Shown here piece by piece: positions 25,999 to 34,186 of a DNA stretch of 64,000 nucleotides (within the stretch, counting starts at the first letter, position 1; each line of letters begins with the position of its first letter). A program made the translations under genes and the position numbers. Origin of the DNA: Desulfocorpusculum sp964414345. GTDB taxonomy: Bacteria; Desulfobacterota; Desulfocorpusculales; Desulfocorpusculum. Location of the stretch: NCBI GenBank assembly GCA_964414345.1, contig CAYPWF010000002.1, forward strand, positions 45,864-109,863. Direction: 5' to 3'. The notes beneath the pieces were generated by a model. The model saw only the letters and a program-made list of their open reading frames with translations. It made no database searches and was not told the DNA's origin.

Positions 25999-27921
25999 AT
26001 GATCTCCTTGGGGCTTGCGGCTGCGGGCCTGTTGGCCCTTGCTCTGATCCCGCTTCTTTTGGCCCGCGGCCTGCGGGCTGATAGAGCTTTTTTTTCCGTT
26101 TACACGGCCTTGATGGCGGCAGCTGGGCTTGCAGGGCTTATCTGGCCTCTTCAGAGAGGCTTCCATTGGCGGTTGGATCTTATTCTGGCAGCCCTTCCGT
26201 TGCTAAGCGGTTTTCTTTGCAGGGAGCAGAAGGGCTGGGCTCAAAGGACTCTGTTAAGAAAGCTGGCCGCTTTCCTGCCTATGATCTCTGCTGGTGTCTC
26301 GGCTTTTTTCATTATTGGATTCTGGCCCGAGTTCGTGGAGCGTGATTTCTTCATACCCCAGAGCTCATATGCTCCTTTGCTGCTTTTGGGCTTCGTTGTC
26401 AGTATGGCTTCTCTCACCTTATGTTGGGAGGGTTGGGCACGCAGCTCGGGAGCCATGGGTTTGGAACTAGTATTTAGGTTGGGTCTGGTGCTTTGGTGGT
26501 TGGTCCTTCTGTTTTTTCTTTCCCGCCTTGTTTTTACCGGGGACACAGCTCCCACTCAACTCCTGGATCTCCTCTTGTTACTTCATCTCTTGTGGATCTT
26601 GATGGCTTATCCTTTGCTTTTGAGGGGAGGATTCCTGGAGGTGCGGGCTAGGCCCTCTGCTCAGCTGGTAGGCAGAGCCACCCAATCCTTTGCTGTCCTG
26701 GGTATCATGGCGTTTTTCCTCTGGGCCGAAGCTTTTGTTGCAGCACGGGGAATCAGCAGACCGGTGTTGGAGCTTGCGGCTATAGGATTTCTGGCCGTGG
26801 TACTGGCTCTTCCCTTAGTGCCTCTTGGGCCCATGGCAGCTCTGAGAAAATATCTCAGGGAGCACCTTTACCTGCCTGAGAGGGATTTTGCCCAGGAGGT
26901 GGCTCTTTATCTCAAGGTTGTAAGCGGGAAGCAAGATCTGGAAGGAATCTTAACACATCTGGCGGAATTCCTCGGAGCTGATGGTTTGAGCCTTTACAGG
27001 GTTGATCGCAAAGGCCAGCTTCTTCTACAAGCCAAGGTGGGCAAAAACCGTGGGGAGAGAAATGAGCAGGAGGCAGAGAGCAGCCAGGAACTGGACCTCA
27101 AGGTGGAAGGGGAACTGGTGGGAAGGCTTCTGGTTCACGGTCCGCCTGGAACGCTCTCCTGGGAGCAGGAGAGTCTCCTCGGCTTTTGGTCAGCCACCCT
27201 TGGGGCCCTCTTAAGGGAGCTGGAATGGAAAGAAAAGGAGGAGGAGGACAAGAAGCTGGCCTTGTACTCGCAGGCCACCTCTTTCCTGCTTCACGACGCC
27301 AAGAACTTGGCCCAACTCTTAGAGCTCATTCTTCGCAACTACAGCCGTGTGGACAGCTGGGAGAAAGAGGAGTTCTTGGAAGCAGCCCTCCCAGGGCTGG
27401 AGCAAGCCAGGTTCAGGGCCAAGAGAATTCTTGAGAGGCTGGAAACCTTCCACCCCTCTGAAACATTGGTAAGAGAACAGGTTGATTTGAACCTTGTACT
27501 GGAAGATTGGATTCACCAGATGCGCAAGGTTTCACCTGGGCTCTCTTTGGATTTTCAAAGCCAAGTCAGCAAAGCCCCTTGGGTTGGGGATCCTCATACC
27601 CTTCGCAGGGCTCTGGAGAACTTTTTGACAAACTCTTTGCAGGCCACAGAGGGGAAAGGCCCCTTGGAAATTCGCCTCTTGGCGGAGGGGGTAAGCTATC
27701 TGATCGAGGTAGTGGATCAAGGGCCTGGAATCCCGGAAGAATTGCAGCAGCGTTTGTTCGAGCCCCTCTTTACTACCAAGCCCGGTGGGAGCGGCTTGGG
27801 ATTGTACCAAAGTAGGGTCTTGATAAGTCGTCTGGGTGGGCAGGTTGGCTTTCGGCCCAACAACCCGCAAGGGAGCGTATTCTATGTCCGACTGGATTCG
27901 GGTGCTGGTAGTGGAGGATGA
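25999..27921 (+). CDS. PrsK-like membrane histidine kinase
   Basis: 640 aa. The N-terminal half (1-290) contains about eight to ten hydrophobic helices, then a GAF-like domain (about 310-400), a coiled coil with the phospho-acceptor His in FLLHDAKNLAQ, and a HATPase domain (N box NFLTNSLQA, G1 DQGPGIP, G2 GGSGLGL). This layout and the HD-x-KN H-box match PrsK, the kinase of exosortase (PEP-CTERM) loci. Its last 38 nt overlap the response regulator. No exosortase or PEP-CTERM gene is visible in this window, so here the pair probably serves the pilus cluster. Confidence 0.75.
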   Translation: MISLGLAAAGLLALALIPLLLARGLRADRAFFSVYTALMAAAGLAGLIWPLQRGFHWRLDLILAALPLLSGFLCREQKGWAQRTLLRKLAAFLPMISAGVSAFFIIGFWPEFVERDFFIPQSSYAPLLLLGFVVSMASLTLCWEGWARSSGAMGLELVFRLGLVLWWLVLLFFLSRLVFTGDTAPTQLLDLLLLLHLLWILMAYPLLLRGGFLEVRARPSAQLVGRATQSFAVLGIMAFFLWAEAFVAARGISRPVLELAAIGFLAVVLALPLVPLGPMAALRKYLREHLYLPERDFAQEVALYLKVVSGKQDLEGILTHLAEFLGADGLSLYRVDRKGQLLLQAKVGKNRGERNEQEAESSQELDLKVEGELVGRLLVHGPPGTLSWEQESLLGFWSATLGALLRELEWKEKEEEDKKLALYSQATSFLLHDAKNLAQLLELILRNYSRVDSWEKEEFLEAALPGLEQARFRAKRILERLETFHPSETLVREQVDLNLVLEDWIHQMRKVSPGLSLDFQSQVSKAPWVGDPHTLRRALENFLTNSLQATEGKGPLEIRLLAEGVSYLIEVVDQGPGIPEELQQRLFEPLFTTKPGGSGLGLYQSRVLISRLGGQVGFRPNNPQGSVFYVRLDSGAGSGG

Positions 27922-29269
27922 CAGATCCCTGGCACTTCAGCTTCAATGGTTTCTACGCCAGGATCAGGAGATTCTCTTGGCATCTTCGCGAGCAGAGGCC
28001 CTGCGAATCTTGGAAAAGGAGAAACCCCATGTGATGCTGTTGGACCTAGGGCTTCCTCCCTGCCCCGAGGATCCATCAGAGGGGCTGGCTTTACTTCAAG
28101 AGGCCTTGGAGATGGCTCCCCTGCTTAAGGTAATAGTCATGACTGCCCACGGCGATCAAACAACCGCAAAGGAGGCTTTGTCCAGGGGCGCGTACGATTT
28201 TCTTGTAAAGCCCGTGCGTGAGGAACTCTTGGTGACCCTTATCAAACGGGCCTTTTTCAGGAGGGAGCTGGAAGAGCATTTCTTTGAGACCCGCAAAGAG
28301 GATCTGCCTTTGCCCATGGTGGTAAGTTCCACTGCCATGAAGGAGGTCATAGATCAGGTGAAAGCTGTTGCACCGCTTCCTGTCAGCTGCCTTATCTACG
28401 GGGAGACGGGTACGGGAAAAGAACTCTTGGCCAGGCTCCTCCATCACTGGAGCGGGAGAAGCAACAATCCACTGATAGTTGTGGACTGCACTTCCATACC
28501 CATCTCCATTGCAGAATCAGAGCTCTTCGGTGCGGAAAAAGGGGCTTACACAGGAGCATCGGCCCGCAGGGAAGGAAGAATAGCTCAGGCCAGGGGAGGC
28601 AGTCTTTTGTTGGACGAGGTGGGGGAGCTTTCCCTGGAACTTCAGTCAAAACTCCTACGCTTCCTGGAGACCCGGGAGTTTACCCCTGTGGGAGGAAGAA
28701 CTACCCAGGCCGACGTACGGGTCTTGGGAGCCACCAACAGGGAACTTAGGGAGGAAGTGAAAAGGGGCCGCTTCCGGCTGGATCTGTTTCACAGACTCTG
28801 CCAAGTGGAAATCCGGGTGCCTCCCCTCAGGGAAAGGCCTGAAGAGATACCTTTCCTGGCCAGGCATCTGTTGGCAAGACTGGGACATGAGTTCAGGGTA
28901 AAGCTCCCAGAGTTAACCCCTGAGGCGATCCAGGCCTTGAGCGCCTATTCTTTTCCTGGGAACGTCAGAGAGCTTAGGAACATGCTCTCCAGAGCCCTAG
29001 TGCTAAGCCGCGGAAGGCCTATTACTCCCTCGGATCTGGGCCTGTCAGGCTCGTATAGCCAGCCCATGGAGGAAAGGGAGCCAGCCGCCTTCCCGGTGGC
29101 TGCGGGATACGATTTACCCAGGGCCCGTTCCTGCTTGGAGGAGACCTGGCTGCGATGCGCTCTGGAGCGACATCATGGCAAGGTGGCGGCTGCAGCCCAA
29201 GACTTGGGGGTACCACGGAGCACCCTTTACGATCTGATGCGAAGACACGGGATAAAAATCGAGGAGTGA
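27884..29269 (+). CDS. PrsR-like sigma-54-dependent response regulator
   Basis: 461 aa. Receiver domain (1-120) with the acidic pocket VEDD, phospho-acceptor Asp in MLLDLGLPP and Lys in FLVKP; the LDLGLPP...EGL layout is characteristic of PrsR. AAA+ sigma-54 activation domain: Walker A GETGTGKELLA, GAYTGA (Tyr in place of Phe in the usual GAFTGA), Walker B SLLLDEVGEL. A C-terminal Fis-type helix-turn-helix ends the protein (HHGKVAAAAQDLGVPRSTLY). The ATG overlaps the kinase gene by 38 nt; AAGGGAG lies upstream. Its likely target is the sigma-54 promoter 330 bp downstream. Confidence 0.88.
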   Translation: MSDWIRVLVVEDDRSLALQLQWFLRQDQEILLASSRAEALRILEKEKPHVMLLDLGLPPCPEDPSEGLALLQEALEMAPLLKVIVMTAHGDQTTAKEALSRGAYDFLVKPVREELLVTLIKRAFFRRELEEHFFETRKEDLPLPMVVSSTAMKEVIDQVKAVAPLPVSCLIYGETGTGKELLARLLHHWSGRSNNPLIVVDCTSIPISIAESELFGAEKGAYTGASARREGRIAQARGGSLLLDEVGELSLELQSKLLRFLETREFTPVGGRTTQADVRVLGATNRELREEVKRGRFRLDLFHRLCQVEIRVPPLRERPEEIPFLARHLLARLGHEFRVKLPELTPEAIQALSAYSFPGNVRELRNMLSRALVLSRGRPITPSDLGLSGSYSQPMEEREPAAFPVAAGYDLPRARSCLEETWLRCALERHHGKVAAAAQDLGVPRSTLYDLMRRHGIKIEE

Positions 29270-29354
29270 GGCCAGAGCTTGTCGTAGTTCCGACGAGAAA
29301 ACGTCGCCCGGCCGACAAATGGCATTCGGATGGGTCCATCTCCAGCCTGGCCCC

Positions 29355-29528
29355 CATTGTTCATAAGGAGTGGATAATGCGGTCTATCTTGAGGATGTAT
29401 TAGGACAAACCGGCCCACACTCAAAGAGACCCTGATCTTCGGTTTCAGATTTGGGGCTGGTTTGGGTTGGAATATGCCAAAGAGTGCTGGGCCTTGGGGC
29501 TTGAGTTCCCGAATCACAGGCTTTGGAG
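29355..29528 (+). repeat. Dispersed intergenic repeat, copy A
   Basis: About 174 bp, related along its whole length to copies B (40498-40673) and C (42521-42690) in the same orientation. Shared blocks: GTGGATAATGCGG near the start, ACCCTG then TTCGGTTTCAGA in the middle, AATATGCCA, and GGCTTTGGAG at the end. It lies between the sigma-54 activator gene and the prepilin promoter. Confidence 0.75.
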
Positions 29529-29594
29529 CATGGAGGTGCCCAGCAGGGGGTTTGTGTGGGTGTAAACACCTTGAGGCTGCCTTTGGAAAGGTAG

Positions 29595-29610
29595 TGGCAC
29601 GGGGTTTGCT
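29595..29610 (+). promoter_or_regulatory. Sigma-54 (RpoN) promoter for the prepilin genes
   Basis: TGGCACG (29595-29601), GGGT, TTGCT (29606-29610). The GG of the -24 and the GC of the -12 element are 10 nt apart, the required spacing. It fits the consensus TGGCACG-N4-TTGCW at every position and lies 63 nt before the first prepilin ATG. Confidence 0.85.
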
Positions 29611-29673
29611 GGAAGTTAAGGAGTAAAACGCACACAAAGGTGTGCAAAATAAGGGCACAAAGGAGAAAAGAAA

Positions 29674-30231
29674 ATGAAATGCAGGAAAGATCAGAGGGGT
29701 TTTACGCTTGTTGAGATAGCCATAGTGCTTGTGATCATAGGGCTTCTGCTCGGGGCCATCCTGAAAGGGCAGGAGATGATCAAGTCAGCCAAGATCAAGA
29801 GGGTTGTGAAACAGACCGACGAGCTCAGGGCAGCTTCTTACACTTACCAGGATCTTTACAAGTATCTGCCAGGAGACGACCCTGCGGCCACTACCCGTTG
29901 GTCGGCGGCAGCGGGCAATGGGAATGCCAACGGGCAGATAGCAGGGGGAGAGACCTATTTGCTTTTCAACCACCTGCAAGTGGCAGGACTGATATCAGGC
30001 TCCTACAACGGCACCAGCGACTACCCCACCCATGCCTTTGGGGGGAATATCTGGCTTGTATGGATGACGGCCCAAGGCAAAACCAGCCATTGGTTCAACC
30101 TGGAGAACTTGCCTGGGGAGATAGCCCAGATCATTGACACCACCTATGACGACGGTATTTTTAACAACGGGGCCATTCGGGGCAGCGCGGCCTACACCAA
30201 TGCAGCGGTAACCCTTTACGTTGAGTTCTAG
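29674..30231 (+). CDS. Major-pilin candidate, type IV prepilin (MshA-like)
   Basis: 185 aa. Short positive leader (MKCRKDQRG) followed by the prepilin-peptidase site G|FTLVEIAIVLVIIG, with Glu5 of the mature protein, then the hydrophobic helix. The mature chain has no cysteine, so it lacks the C-terminal disulfide of many type IVa pilins. It carries YLPGDDP and a late AQ-x2-D-x3-DDG-x2-N-x-G-x2-R motif (30124-30180) shared with the next two prepilins, possibly a calcium site. GGAG lies before the ATG. It is the first gene after the sigma-54 promoter, and a GC-rich hairpin follows its stop, so it may be made in excess over the others. Confidence 0.88.
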   Translation: MKCRKDQRGFTLVEIAIVLVIIGLLLGAILKGQEMIKSAKIKRVVKQTDELRAASYTYQDLYKYLPGDDPAATTRWSAAAGNGNANGQIAGGETYLLFNHLQVAGLISGSYNGTSDYPTHAFGGNIWLVWMTAQGKTSHWFNLENLPGEIAQIIDTTYDDGIFNNGAIRGSAAYTNAAVTLYVEF

Positions 30232-30242
30232 GGAGGTACAAA

Positions 30243-30268
30243 GGGGGGTGTGAAGCCTTGCACCCCCC
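30243..30268 (+). terminator. GC-rich hairpin after the first prepilin
   Basis: Arms GGGGGGTG (30243-30250) and CACCCCCC (30261-30268) with a 10-nt loop. No T-run follows, so it may act as a partial terminator or 3' stabiliser that sets the ratio of the first prepilin to the downstream ones. Confidence 0.5.
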
Positions 30269-30354
30269 AATCAATATCGGTGAGTTGCAAACGGCTTTAG
30301 CATGAGTGGCCAGCCCGTCACAGAGGAGAACAAAAGCTTGGGAAGGAGAGATCC

Positions 30355-30870
30355 ATGAGCTCCCAACGCGGTTTCACCTTGATCGAGATCGCCATTGTGA
30401 TGGTAATAATCGGAATACTCATGGGTGCGATCCTTCGCGGCCAGGAGATGATCAAGAACGCCAAGGAGAAGAACTTCTACACCAAGATGAGGTTCATTGC
30501 TTCTGCCCAGTTCACCTATTTGGACAGGGTGGGCCGGTACGCGGGGGACACCACTAGCCCTCCGGACGGTATAGTCGACAACAACGCCACAGCCTGGAGC
30601 GAGCTGCAAACCCAGCAGATTTTGCAGACCAGCGACCAGCAGCATGTTTTCAACGGCAATTTCAGCTTCGGAGGCGGGGTGGCTCCCTACGGCAATTACA
30701 ACTACGTCTTGGCCACCAGGGTGCCCATGTGGGTGGCTCAATCCTTTGACACCAAGGTGGACGACGGGGTTGGAAACACCGGGAATGTGCGTTGGCAGAC
30801 CACCGGTGGTGTAGCATATTCGGGGGATCCCAACAACGCGAACAACCTTTACTGGTGGTTCGACAGATGA
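30355..30870 (+). CDS. Type IV prepilin-like protein 2
   Basis: 171 aa. Leader MSSQRG, cleavage before FTLIEIAIVMVIIG, helix, then a globular domain with RYAGDTTSPPDG and the shared AQ-x2-D-x3-DDG-x2-N-x-G-x2-R motif (30736-30792). Clear paralogue of the preceding gene, including GQEMIK-x-AK after the helix. AAGGAGAG precedes the ATG. Likely a minor pilin. The stop overlaps the next start. Confidence 0.85.
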   Translation: MSSQRGFTLIEIAIVMVIIGILMGAILRGQEMIKNAKEKNFYTKMRFIASAQFTYLDRVGRYAGDTTSPPDGIVDNNATAWSELQTQQILQTSDQQHVFNGNFSFGGGVAPYGNYNYVLATRVPMWVAQSFDTKVDDGVGNTGNVRWQTTGGVAYSGDPNNANNLYWWFDR

Positions 30871-31400
30871 GAGCACATCAGGGGTTCTCCTTGATAGAGC
30901 TGGCCATAGTGCTGGTGGTGGCGGGCTTTCTTCTGGGAGCCGTACTCCAAGGACAGAGCATACTCTACAACGCAAGGCTCCAGAGGATAGCCTCGGAGAT
31001 GAGGCAATATGCACAGAGTTTTCTGCTTTACTATGATCGATACGGGATGTATCCAGGCGATGAGAATGACCCGGCTTTCCCGCCGGGGGACTCCTTTGAT
31101 GGGAACCACAATGGGCTGGTGGACACGGCTCAGGAGGCTGCCAACGTCTGGGAGGATCTGGCAACGGCCCTTTCGGTTGTGAGGAAGAGCTCGCCCGTGC
31201 GAGGGGGCCTTTACCAGTTCGGGACACAGAATTTTGGCCTGGGGAGCAATAACTGCATAGGGGTCACCAACCTCCCTAACCGTATGGCCCAGGCAATTGA
31301 CGCCAGGCACGACGACGGGGTTTGGAACACGGGCAACATTCGCTGCAACAGCGCATATGATGGAAGTGATAACCTGGTGACCTTGTATTGGAGGATATGA
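30867..31400 (+). CDS. Type IV prepilin-like protein 3
   Basis: 177 aa from an ATG overlapping the previous stop (ATGA). Leader MRAHQG, then FSLIELAIVLVVAG. It shares MYPGDENDP and the AQ-x2-D-x3-DDG-x2-N-x-G-x2-R motif (31287-31343) with the two preceding prepilins. Unlike them it has cysteines (GSNNC and IRCNSAY), which could form a disulfide. Probably a minor pilin. Confidence 0.85.
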   Translation: MRAHQGFSLIELAIVLVVAGFLLGAVLQGQSILYNARLQRIASEMRQYAQSFLLYYDRYGMYPGDENDPAFPPGDSFDGNHNGLVDTAQEAANVWEDLATALSVVRKSSPVRGGLYQFGTQNFGLGSNNCIGVTNLPNRMAQAIDARHDDGVWNTGNIRCNSAYDGSDNLVTLYWRI

Positions 31401-31570
31401 AGGCGGCGAAGGTGACTCAGACGCTGCGGCTCAGTGAATCAGTGGGTTAGGAGCTGAGGAGCTTGGCAAAAAAGACTTTCCCTCCACCGCGTGGCAATGG
31501 AAGGGATCAACATCCCAACGGTGTTCTCATGAAGCTCAGGGGAAAGAGTCTTGGGAAGCCATGGAAGGAT

Positions 31571-32467
31571 ATGTCAGTGAGAGGTCCCCTGACCGAAGCC
31601 CCCCAGCAGCGGGGTCTAACCCTCATCGAGATGGCCATAGTTCTTGTGGTGCTGGGCATTGTTCTGGGGATGACCCTTCCTTTGCTCTCAGAGCTCTCCA
31701 GACACCGTCATTTCCGCTCTACCCAGCGGGACCTGGATGAGATCCGGGAGGCTCTGGTGGGTTATGCTGGGATAAATGGCCGCCTCCCCCTGGCAGACAC
31801 CACCGGGGACGGAATCGGAGATGTGGGACAGGTGACGGGGTCTCTGCCCTTCCTGGAACTCGGGGTTCCTGCTGTGGATGCCTGGAGAAATTCCTACCAT
31901 TACGATGTTAACCAGACCCTCACCACTACGGGCTCCCTAAGCGCCCTGTGTGCGGCCCTCTCCTCCCTTGGCTCAAGTGCTTTGCCCCAACTCGCCTTCT
32001 CGCAGGGCGGGACCTCCTCGGCCCAGGCCCTTGTGGTCATCTCCAAAGGAGAAAACTCCAGTCTGGATGGCGGCAACGGGGATGGGGACAGGATCTACGA
32101 GTCCCACACCCCAACACCCAGTTTCGATGACCTGAGCTTTGGGCTCAACCCCAACACCCTGTACTCAAGACTTTCATGCTCTGGGACCGGGGGGGGTGGA
32201 GCGTGCGCTTCTTACACCGTGGTTAACAGAAGGCCTGTGGATATTTATGCCAGAGGTGGAGGATACACCCTGTGCGCCCAAGTGCCGGGGACTGGGGCTG
32301 GAAGTTTCCTCATCTTTTCAGGGCAGAGCGTCTCGGTGTATGGCAACCTGAATCAGTGTCAAAACAATGTCAACCCTTCGATTCTCACCTACCACCAATG
32401 CGCCTCGGCCGATGCTGACTCTGACTGCCAGGTCCGCTGGACCAATACCGGCCTGACAGACGAATGA
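31571..32467 (+). CDS. Type IV prepilin-like / GspH-type protein 4
   Basis: 298 aa. Leader of about 15 residues ending QQRG, then LTLIEMAIVLVVLG; note Leu instead of Phe at +1. It is larger than the other three and lacks their DDG motif. The globular part includes a GDGIGD segment (calcium-loop-like), a Gly-rich SCSGTGGGGAC stretch and several late cysteines. The ATG at 31571 gives a normal leader; frames from 31463 (TTG) and 31529 (ATG) give unusually long ones. Likely a tip or minor pilin, last gene of the cluster. Confidence 0.75.
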   Translation: MSVRGPLTEAPQQRGLTLIEMAIVLVVLGIVLGMTLPLLSELSRHRHFRSTQRDLDEIREALVGYAGINGRLPLADTTGDGIGDVGQVTGSLPFLELGVPAVDAWRNSYHYDVNQTLTTTGSLSALCAALSSLGSSALPQLAFSQGGTSSAQALVVISKGENSSLDGGNGDGDRIYESHTPTPSFDDLSFGLNPNTLYSRLSCSGTGGGGACASYTVVNRRPVDIYARGGGYTLCAQVPGTGAGSFLIFSGQSVSVYGNLNQCQNNVNPSILTYHQCASADADSDCQVRWTNTGLTDE

Positions 32468-32685
32468 GCCTGAGTGGGTGCCATCTACTGGGTTTTCAGC
32501 ACGGGTCAGGCTGGGTCTTCCTCAGTTTTGGCTGGCCTTGTCCGCACCACAACCAATTCCTACCTGGGCCATAGCCCCAGAAGCCCGCGGCATCGTGTGG
32601 CCTTCTCGGGCACACTCTGTTATATCTTCTTGTGGGAAACCTGCTTCTGAATTGGGTGCTAATCAGATGCGCGAAGGAGGTGGTC

Positions 32686-33189
32686 TTGGAATCTTTGGAA
32701 GGAAGTGAGAGCCTCAGGGCTTGGAGAAGGGTTGCGGCCGAGGGGGGTCTTGGAGTGGGCTCAGAGGTGCGCTTCTCCCGCACCTTCACCTGGCAGGACG
32801 TGGAGGACTTCGGCAGGATAACCCGCGACTACAATCCTGTTCACTACGAGCCTCGTTTTGCACAGAAGAAGGGTTTCAAGGGGCTCATATGTCACGGCCT
32901 CTTGGTGGGGAGCATGATCTGCCAGCCTGGAGGACAGTGGGCATGGCTGGCATCAGGGATGAGATTTCGTTTCCTCAAGCCAGTTTACGTTGGAGACACA
33001 ATAACCTGTGAAATGCTCATACAGGAGGTGGACCTCAAGGGCCGTGCCAAAGCCCATGCCAGACTCACCAACCAAGGGGGGGAGTTGGTCATGGAGGCGG
33101 AGCTTGAGGGGTTTCTTCCATCCCAGGAGGACAGGGAGGTGCTCCGGTCCATGTTGGAGCAAGGGGACCCCACCAATCCTCTCACCTGA
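32686..33189 (+). CDS. MaoC-like (R)-specific enoyl-CoA hydratase
   Basis: 167 aa hot-dog protein. The MaoC hydratase signature is present: Asp in DYNPVHYEPRFA and His in the same segment, followed by GFKGLICHGLLVGSM. It would hydrate trans-2-enoyl-CoA to (R)-3-hydroxyacyl-CoA. The TTG at 32686 is chosen since an excellent AAGGAGG lies 5 nt before it; the upstream frame has no site. It stands alone after the pilin genes. Confidence 0.82.
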   Translation: MESLEGSESLRAWRRVAAEGGLGVGSEVRFSRTFTWQDVEDFGRITRDYNPVHYEPRFAQKKGFKGLICHGLLVGSMICQPGGQWAWLASGMRFRFLKPVYVGDTITCEMLIQEVDLKGRAKAHARLTNQGGELVMEAELEGFLPSQEDREVLRSMLEQGDPTNPLT

Positions 33190-33342
33190 TCTGTGCATGT
33201 CCCGAGCCATCCCGGCCCCGCCCCCTCCAGAGGTATCCTGCGCCGGTTCTCGGCCTTGGAGAAAGGTCCGAGTTAAGATAAACTCTGTTCCAGTCAGAGC
33301 ACCCGATACCGAGTTTCTGCATTCATAGCAAGGAGGGGAGCC

Positions 33343-34152
33343 ATGTCCATCGTTACCATATCCAGGGGGTCGTACAGTCACGGTAAAGAAGTGGCGGAAA
33401 AGGTGGCGCAAAGGCTTGGCTACCGCTGCATCGCCAGAGAGGTGTTGCTGGAGGCCTCGGAGCTTTACAACGTACCTGAAGCCAAGCTGCAGGAGGCAAT
33501 CCAGAACGCGCCCTCTGTCCTGGACCGCTTTGTTTATGGAAAGGAAAGATACATAGCCTACATCCAGGCAGCACTCCTGAGGCATTTCAAGGAAGACAAT
33601 GTGGTATACCATGGCATGGCAGGTCATTTCTTCGTGCGGGGAATCCCCCACGTTTTGAAAGTGAGGATTATCGCAGACCTGGAGGAAAGGCTCCGTATAG
33701 TCATGGAAAGGGAAAAGATCTCCAGGGAAAAGGCCCTCAAGTACATCGAGGAGCTGGACGAGGAGCGCCGCAACTGGAGCCGACGCCTTTACGGCATCGA
33801 CACAAGGGATCCAAGCCTCTATGACCTGGTGCTGCATATCCGTAAGCTCTCGGTGGAGGATGCTGTTGAGATCATTTGTCATACCCTGGAAATCGAGCAT
33901 TTCCGGACCACTGCCGAATCCCAAAGGGCCATGGAAGATCTAGCCTTGGCCGCCGAAGTAAAGGCTGTCCTGGCCCCCTTGAGACCGGATGTTGAGGTAT
34001 CTTCTAAAGAAGGGGTTGTTTTGGTGAAACTAAGGGCCAATGAAACCCAGGAGCCTGTGATCGTCCAAGAGATAGCCCAGGCCGTGCGTCCTGTCTCAGG
34101 TATCCGGGAGCTAAAGGTCCAGGTGCTGCCCATTACCTTATTCGAGATGTGA
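33343..34152 (+). CDS. Cytidylate-kinase-like protein with an extra C-terminal domain
   Basis: 269 aa. Residues 1-195 follow the cytidylate-kinase-like family (ISRGSYSHGKEVAEKVAQRLG at the P-loop position, read in part; DLEERLRIVMEREKISREKAL; YDLVLHI). The P-loop is atypical, with SHGKE where a kinase has GSGKS/GSGGT, so kinase activity is uncertain. Residues 200-269 look like a small BON-like alpha/beta domain (AEVKAVLAPLRPDVEVSSKEGVVLVKL). GGAGGGG precedes the ATG. It heads an operon with an EmrAB-type pump, so it may be regulatory rather than a nucleotide-salvage enzyme. Confidence 0.7.
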   Translation: MSIVTISRGSYSHGKEVAEKVAQRLGYRCIAREVLLEASELYNVPEAKLQEAIQNAPSVLDRFVYGKERYIAYIQAALLRHFKEDNVVYHGMAGHFFVRGIPHVLKVRIIADLEERLRIVMEREKISREKALKYIEELDEERRNWSRRLYGIDTRDPSLYDLVLHIRKLSVEDAVEIICHTLEIEHFRTTAESQRAMEDLALAAEVKAVLAPLRPDVEVSSKEGVVLVKLRANETQEPVIVQEIAQAVRPVSGIRELKVQVLPITLFEM

Positions 34153-34186
34153 GTTTTGTCCAAGGGGAAGGACTCTCTGAAATACT

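Larger units (their letters stand above)
29270..29673. other. 404-bp regulatory gap before the prepilin genes
   Basis: No gene. In order it holds: a hairpin with arms TTGTCG (29279-29284) and CGACAA (29313-29318) enclosing GACG/CGTC; dispersed repeat copy A (29355-29528); an interrupted palindrome GGTGT-aa-ACACC (29559-29570); and the sigma-54 promoter (29595-29610). The hairpin and palindrome lie at distances suited to enhancer sites for the activator encoded just upstream. Confidence 0.5.

Noticed and set aside
29270..29673. c-di-GMP (GEMM) riboswitch before the prepilins
   Set aside because: The conserved GEMM core sequences are absent; the region instead has a sigma-54 promoter and a repeat.
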